The notes beneath the pieces are model-generated. The model saw nothing but the letters and a program-made list of their open reading frames with translations, had not been told where the DNA came from and searched no databases. Source: Myxocyprinus asiaticus (Eukaryota > Chordata > Actinopteri > Cypriniformes > Catostomidae). Taken from it: DNA of 64,000 bases. How positions within the stretch are numbered: position 1 is the first letter of the stretch; every line of letters starts with the position of its first letter. A program made the translations under genes and the position numbers. This document shows, one piece after another, positions 58,761 to 64,000 of this stretch. The stretch lies in NCBI RefSeq assembly GCF_019703515.2, contig NC_059359.1:2026001-2090000 (forward strand), given 5' to 3'.

Positions 58761-59007
58761 CTTCAGAGACGAGAGAGACAAAGACTCAATTCCAACAACA
58801 GCAACTTTTGTGTCCACACAAAAACACTTTCTAAAGAGAATGTTTAGAGGAAACTCCACCCCGACATAAAAATAACAGCTTCCTTTTTCTGTGTAATGTC
58901 AGAAGACCATGAAATATTTTAAGAGTTTAAGAGTTTTGTGGGCTTTAGTTCATGTCTGTTAGCTAGTGTACTCATACAAGTTGAAAAATCACCATTAATG
59001 TATATAT

Positions 59008-59505
59008 AAGAGGTAGACCGATATATTGTTTTTTCACAGATTAATCACTTTGCTTTTTGGAACTATCGGTTATCTGCAAAAATCTATGCCGATAGTTGCC
59101 GATAACCTTTTTTTAACGATCAGGTGGGGATTTGCTGTATCTAAATCTTCCTTTATAGACAATATTCATCCATATTTTTATCCTCACTTCAATGCATATT
59201 TTGGTATTTTAATTAGATAATCAAGCATTCTAAATTGAAGCAAGGGCATGCAAAGAAATGTCCCATGTCATTTTATTCTGGTTATTACTGAGATTTTGGT
59301 TGAACAATAAACTGCATTTGGAATTTTATTCATTTTGAACTATTGTCGCCTCTATGTTGGTGCCCTTCACAGTGAGGAAAGTCTAAGAAAACATTTTAAC
59401 ATCCTACAAATCAATCTGAAAAACGATCTGCCGATTAATCGGTTACTGGCCTTTCCCACCACCTTAGTTATCGGTATTGTCAAAATCCACTATCGGTCAA
59501 CCTCT
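59008..59505 (+). mobile_element. hAT-like element, family AGAGGTCGACCGATA, copy 3
   Basis: Starts AGAGGTAGACCGATATAT and ends CTATCGGTCAACCTCTA. Flanks GTATATAT (59000-59007) and GTATGCAT (59506-59513) share six of eight bases, a degenerate target duplication. Its orientation is opposite to copies 1 and 2. Confidence 0.65.
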
Positions 59506-59592
59506 AGTATGCATTTTCAAATTTAAAGTCTTTCCTGTGGTAAAATGGCCCGAAAATGTTGATGACATCATCTTGCACTAAATGGCATATAC

Positions 59593-60024
59593 TAGAAGTA
59601 GACCGATATATCGGTTTTTACAGATTAATCAATGCTGATAGTTGCTTTTTGAAACTATCGGTTATCGGCAAAAATCTGTCGATAGTTGCAGAATGTTTTT
59701 TTCATCATTTAGTCATTTCAAAATAAGAGTCCCCAGTGTGTTTCAGGTTTATCCTTAAAAGTCCCGTGTTATGTCCCAAATCTTAATTTTTTCTAGTTAT
59801 TATTTAGGATTTTGACTGAACAAAAAACTGCATCTGGGATTTTATTCATTTTGGACTCTGTCTTTACCCGCCATAATAAAGAATGAATAAGATTTTTTTT
59901 ATTATTGTATTTATTTACATTCTATAAATCAATTTGAAAAACTATCAGCCAATTAATCAGTTATCAGTCTTTCCCACCACCTTAGTTATCGGTATCGGCA
60001 AAATCCACTATCGGTCGACCTCTG
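59593..60024 (+). mobile_element. hAT-like element, family AGAGGTCGACCGATA, copy 4
   Basis: Starts TAGAAGTAGACCGATATATC and ends TATCGGTCGACCTCTG. Flanks GCATATAC (59585-59592) and CCATATAC (60025-60032) form an 8-bp duplication with one difference. Only about 90 bp from copy 3, in the same orientation. Confidence 0.7.
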
Positions 60025-60497
60025 CCATATACACATTTTTATCCAATAAAATGCTTTCTAGAATGAGAGTGCCACCTAAAACCACCTGCATCTGACTAGC
60101 AAAAGCAAGTAGCGAATCATGTTTCTGATGTAATCAAATGCAAGTAACTGCCTTAACTTTGTTTCAACAGGAAATACATCAACACAGGAAAGAAAACTGT
60201 GATTGTTGAGAAATGTATGGGGTTAAAGTAAGAATTTTCATTTGACATGAATGAGCAAGTGGAAATCAGACGATCATATATATCTTCAACTTCAAGCAAT
60301 TTTCATTTTTCAGGAGTAAATTTATATTAAAGCTAACATATTTCAATTTCTTTCTTTTTGTTATATGAAGGTCACATTAAAACTTGGAAACTTTTTACCA
60401 GGCCTTCATTTACTTTTGGTACTTTTCAAATGTCTTATGTATAGATTTGACTGTTTTAGCCTTCAGACCTAGACATTCAATATTAAAGTATGAAAAT

Positions 60498-61504
60498 TAT
60501 GGATGCATCGGTATGAACATTTTTGTCCAATACCGTTTAACAAATAACTACTGACCAATACCAATGCAGATATTTTGCCACTAACCTTATTTTGTCATCA
60601 GATCAAAGTTCAAAGAGGTACAAAAGCTTTTGATCAAACAACAAAAAAAAAAAATTCCATTGAACATGAACACACGACATATCAAAGAGAGCCACAAAGA
60701 AAGATAAACAGAATATAAAAAGAGAGCAAGAACTAAATATCATTGCATGATGCTTGATGCAAAAAACAAAACATTTTTGCACTTCTGTTTTTGCAACAGA
60801 ACTCAAATGTTTGTTCTGTATATAATAAAACATCACAAATTCATTCAATTATGCAGTTTTATAATGTTGGCCAATTCCACAGAAATGTCAACCACATCAT
60901 TAAAAATCAAAAGTTACCAAAGGAACAAAACGCTCCTTTAAATTCTTCAGTGGTGTAATGGATAATGGAAAATGCCATCTAAACCGCTAGAGGGCGCCGC
61001 TTGCTTACACAATGCTGAATGAAGCACTGACTAAAGCACTGATTGCAGTCTATTAAGCTTTAGTAATCGCGCAAGACCTTATTGTGATTTCAAACTTAAC
61101 TCAATAAATCAAGCAGCTTTAATGGATACCATACCAATATCTCAGAAGTCAAAGTTTGCTGTTTTCAAAGTGTTTGGATGGTTTTTCCTCATCATGTTTA
61201 GGTAAGTGCCGCTTTCACAAGTGTCACGTAACAACGGTTTTTCCTCATTAATGTGAGAACGAGAAAGGATAAAAGTTAAATATTACATGTTCTTTGAAGT
61301 GCCAACCTTTCTACATTCTGTGTCTATCATTATTTCTGGATTGTGCATTTGAATTCAAAGAGTTTTTACAAAGTGTGTTGATAATTAATTATAATTATAT
61401 ATTCATATCGGCGTTTTCATGCTTAAACCGATTTGCCAACGTTTTTAAATTCGGTCATAAATTGGCCGATTAATATTGCCGGCCGATCCATCGATGCACC
61501 CCTA
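60498..61504 (-). mobile_element. hAT-like TAGGGATGCAC family, copy B (full length)
   Basis: Ends TATGGATGCATCGG and CATCGATGCACCCCTA are inverted. Flanks ATGAAAAT (60490-60497) and ATAAAAAT (61505-61512) form an 8-bp duplication with one difference. Homologous over most of its length to copy A (4907-5963) in inverted orientation, and contains sequence missing from copy C. No transposase frame. Confidence 0.75.
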
Positions 61505-62006
61505 ATAAAAATACTAATTATTACAGGTTTAAAACTATGATCATCTAAACAAAGAATGAAATAAACAGAAACCATTTTAATATTTACTGATTTACTGAAT
61601 TTGGGGCATCATTTCCACAACACCAAATAATTTATTAACTTGTTGTTAACAATTCGTGTACTTGTTAACCAAGTGGACAAACGTGTCAATGAAGACATGC
61701 TTGAAATATGAGATAAAACTAAGAATAATCAAGGGAAATATAACTTTTTATTGGGTGTCATTTCCAATCAAGCCGTCATTTTGCCAAGTTATGCAAAAAG
61801 TGTGAAAACATTATTTAATTGTATTTAGGACACATAAAATGTAAGCTATCAAATTAGCCTTCGGTCATTCTATTTGAAAAAGGTTAAAAATGTCATTTAC
61901 ATCAGCGTCATTTCCAGCACAGAATTCTATTAAACACAATACAGAATTTGAGGTGTGCTGGAAATGATAGTGTGACTCATGGTGAAGATATAGCGTGTGA
62001 ACTCAC

Positions 62007-62106
62007 CAAACACAGAAGCCATAAAATCACATAGAGGACCTGCGTCTTGGAAAACAAGTCCTGTCCGAATTTAATACAGGCCAGTGCCTCCAGGAATGCA
62101 ATTGCC
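62007..62106 (-). CDS. Unidentified membrane-protein gene, upstream exon in window
   Basis: Minus-strand acceptor TTTCCTACAG, donor TGTTTG|GTGAGT. 100 bp: one base finishing a codon, then 33 codons, [20 protein letters not shown] and [13 protein letters not shown], phase 0 out. Exon joining gives ...[26 protein letters not shown]..., a hydrophobic stretch long enough to span a membrane, with an amphipathic segment before it. The acidic tail and basic C-terminus follow in the next two exons. More 5' exons must lie beyond the window. I could not match this to a family I am sure of, so no name is given. Confidence 0.78.
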
Positions 62107-62814
62107 CTGTAGGAAAGGGGGAAAATAAAGTTATCCAGAATTACAGCCTCAGTCACTATTGACTTGCATTGTATAGAATAATGATGCAATCAAAGTAAAC
62201 ATCTCCTTTTGTGTTGCACGGAAGAATTAAAAAGTTGTACGGCTTTGGAACAAAATGATGGTGGGTAATTGATGACAGAATAAACTTTTAGGCTGAACTA
62301 TATACACCTTTAATTCCTTCTGCTAAATTTTTTAACTCAATACTAGTTATTCAAGAAGTATAAAGTTCATTCTGTACTTTATTAACTTCAGCGGAGTATG
62401 TGTTCTAAATGTGCTCTTCACGAGTACACCAAAGTTTAACAAATAAAATATTCGGCCTGCATGATGTGGCATTATGTGTCCAATTCAGCAGCATGACCTA
62501 AAATGAGTTTGACACCTCAAGTCTAGATTAAATCTAACCTACATGCTTAAAAAGAGTTTGAGACAAGACTCTTTGAACTGCACAGAATGCAGGCCATTTT
62601 TTCATTGTATACCAGTTACCCAGATAACAGAAATAACAATGCTCGAGTAAAACCCACCACGACATTGCAGTGGAGCATGAGCGTGCAGAGGGTTTGTGGT
62701 TAAACCTTCAGACAGCAGCATTTTCACATCCCATCTTCAGCCTGCAAATCTTTCAACTGCACCAGCATGTAGCAGACATCAAACTTTGCTGTTACACATG
62801 CATGAATGCTCAAC
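62107..62814. other. Intron or upstream DNA with a MITE end
   Basis: 62200-62310 resembles half of a palindromic fish MITE (CATCTCCTTTTGTGTTGCAC, then GGTAATTGATGACAGAATAA). No exon was recognised. Confidence 0.4.
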
Positions 62815-63115
62815 GGGCCTCATTCATGAAACTTCTGTAAATATACGAGTACATTGAGTAATTTGCACTTAAAATAGACCTTCCCGAACGCTTCGTACTC
62901 CCCAGATTTGCAAGTTAAACGAATGTATGTTTGTGAATTCAAAACATTCGTAAATAGGGGGCGTGTGCAGGTTCATTTAAAATTATCATAATCCACGCCC
63001 ATGAAAACACCATATAAGGATGGCACCAGGCTCGCTAGTAAATGCTGTCAACATCTATGCTTAACGAACAATTTGCACGAAAATTTGTTCTGCTTGCGTT
63101 TCATAAATGAGGCCC
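62815..63115. mobile_element. MITE with GGGCCTCATTCATGAAAC ends
   Basis: The left end GGGCCTCATTCATGAAAC is mirrored by GTTTCATAAATGAGGCC at the right, with one or two mismatches. 301 bp, no coding content. No target duplication was defined. Confidence 0.65.
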
Positions 63116-63200
63116 AATGTGCGAGTGACGTTAATAGCAAAGGTACTTCAGTACCAATTTGTAAATACCAGGACCCCATAGACTTGTATTGAAAATAGAT

Positions 63201-64000
63201 CAGAACATAGTTGAGACATGGGGTGGGCTCTTTTGACTCGGGCTAGCAAGCAGTCTTTCAGTATCAATCTGGCAACTGCCTAGCCATGCCATAGCAACCA
63301 TTCAGAGCAACCTAGCAACCATATAACATGTACCAGAACATCGTAGAGACATGGGGTGGGCTCTTTTGACTCGGGCTAGCAAGCAGTCTTTCAGTATCAA
63401 TCTGGCAACTGCCTAGCCATGCCATAGCAACCATTCAGAGCAACCTAGCAACCATATAGCATGTACCAGAACATCGTAGAGACATGGGGTGGGCTCTTTT
63501 GACTCGGGCTAGCAAGCAGTCTTTCAGTATCAATCTGGCAACTGCCTAGCCATGCCATAGCAACCATTCAGAGCAACCTAGCAACCATATAACATGTACC
63601 AGAACATCGTAGAGACATGGGGTGGGCTCTTTTGACTCGGGCTAGCAAGCAGTCTTTCAGTATCAATCTGGCAACTGCCTAGCCATGCCATAGCAACCAT
63701 TCAGAGCAACCTAGCAACCATATAGCATGTACCAGAACATCGTAGAGACATGGGGTGGGCTCTTTTGACTCGGGCTAGCAAGCAGTCTTTCAGTATCAAT
63801 CTGGCAACTGCCTAGCCATGCCATAGCAACCATTCAGAGCAACCTAGCAACCATATAACATGTACCAGAACATCGTAGAGACATGGGGTGGGCTCTTTTG
63901 ACTCGGGCTAGCAAGCAGTCTTTCAGTATCAATCTGGCAACTGCCTAGCCATGCCATAGCAACCATTCAGAGCAACCTAGCAACCATATAGCATGTACCA
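63201..64000. repeat. 133-bp tandem array with a two-unit higher order
   Basis: The word GAGACATGGGGTGGGCTC recurs at 63213, 63346, 63479, 63612, 63745 and 63878, exactly 133 bp apart. Successive units alternate between ATATAACATG and ATATAGCATG near their ends, so the repeating unit is really a 266-bp dimer. Apart from the first, divergent unit the copies look identical. It contains the GCAACCTAGCAACCAT motif common in fish repeats. The array continues beyond the window. Confidence 0.95.

Larger units (their letters stand above)
58761..62006 (-). other. Intron of the membrane-protein gene, repeat-rich
   Basis: Between the two transmembrane-coding exons. Contains two tandemly oriented hAT-like elements (59008-59505, 59593-60024) and the full hAT-like copy B (60498-61504). 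60025-60497 and 61505-62006 show nothing recognised. Confidence 0.65.

Overview
The window is vertebrate nuclear DNA, from a ray-finned fish and most likely a cyprinid. The case rests on a small number of spliced exons with GT/AG borders and vertebrate homology, scattered through a dense field of fish-type transposable elements: DIRS and Gypsy retrotransposons, Tc1/mariner, hAT and piggyBac-like DNA elements, palindromic MITEs, a tRNA-derived SINE with good target-site duplications, and minisatellites. Nothing looks bacterial, plasmid-borne or CRISPR-like.

Three host genes can be supported, all on the minus strand. (1) Coding exon 1 of kif13a (30579-30633) has a promoter-like region upstream carrying an ETS/YY1 motif. 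The 30 kb to its left is probably first intron or intergenic DNA, since no other exon was recognised there. (2) An nhlrc1 (malin, RING-NHL E3 ligase) homologue at 41256-42379 is broken by frame changes and has lost a RING zinc ligand. Its position beside kif13a, on the same strand, matches the human 6p22 order KIF13A-NHLRC1. (3) The last four coding exons of a membrane-protein gene I cannot name (51879-51970, 58503-58569, 58692-58760, 62007-62106) have compatible phases, good splice sites and a stop codon.

Layout. 0-30 kb: SINEs, a piggyBac-like MITE inside a palindromic element, four copies of a TAGGGATGCAC-ended hAT family, a DIRS fragment with RT/RNase H, a Tc1 remnant, a terminal-inverted-repeat element filled by a 21-22 bp minisatellite (16.4-18.4 kb), an interstitial telomeric block, a rearranged Gypsy fragment, and a roughly 1 kb duplicated segment (24.3-25.5 and 28.6-29.8 kb). 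30.5-31 kb: kif13a start. 31.4-37.1 kb: a DIRS relic interrupted by a SINE and by a Gypsy 3' LTR, a MITE cluster, and a Gypsy pol relic. 38.5-40.1 kb: an almost intact Tc1 element. 41.3-42.4 kb: the nhlrc1 relic. 46 kb: two SINEs tail to tail. 47.7-51.0 kb: a second member of the minisatellite-bearing element family, with a different motif amplified. 51.9-62.1 kb: the membrane-protein gene, whose 6.5 kb last intron holds a tandem-repeat array split by a Tc1 element and by a hAT element that itself contains a second hAT with two further insertions. 63.2-64 kb: a 133-bp tandem array with a two-unit (266-bp) higher order, running off the window.

The most interesting non-standard observation is the pair of related inverted-repeat elements at 16.4 and 47.7 kb. 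They share termini and subterminal motifs, but each has expanded a different internal motif into a large tandem array. All calls come from reading the sequence; no database search was run, and transposon family names are given only at superfamily level.
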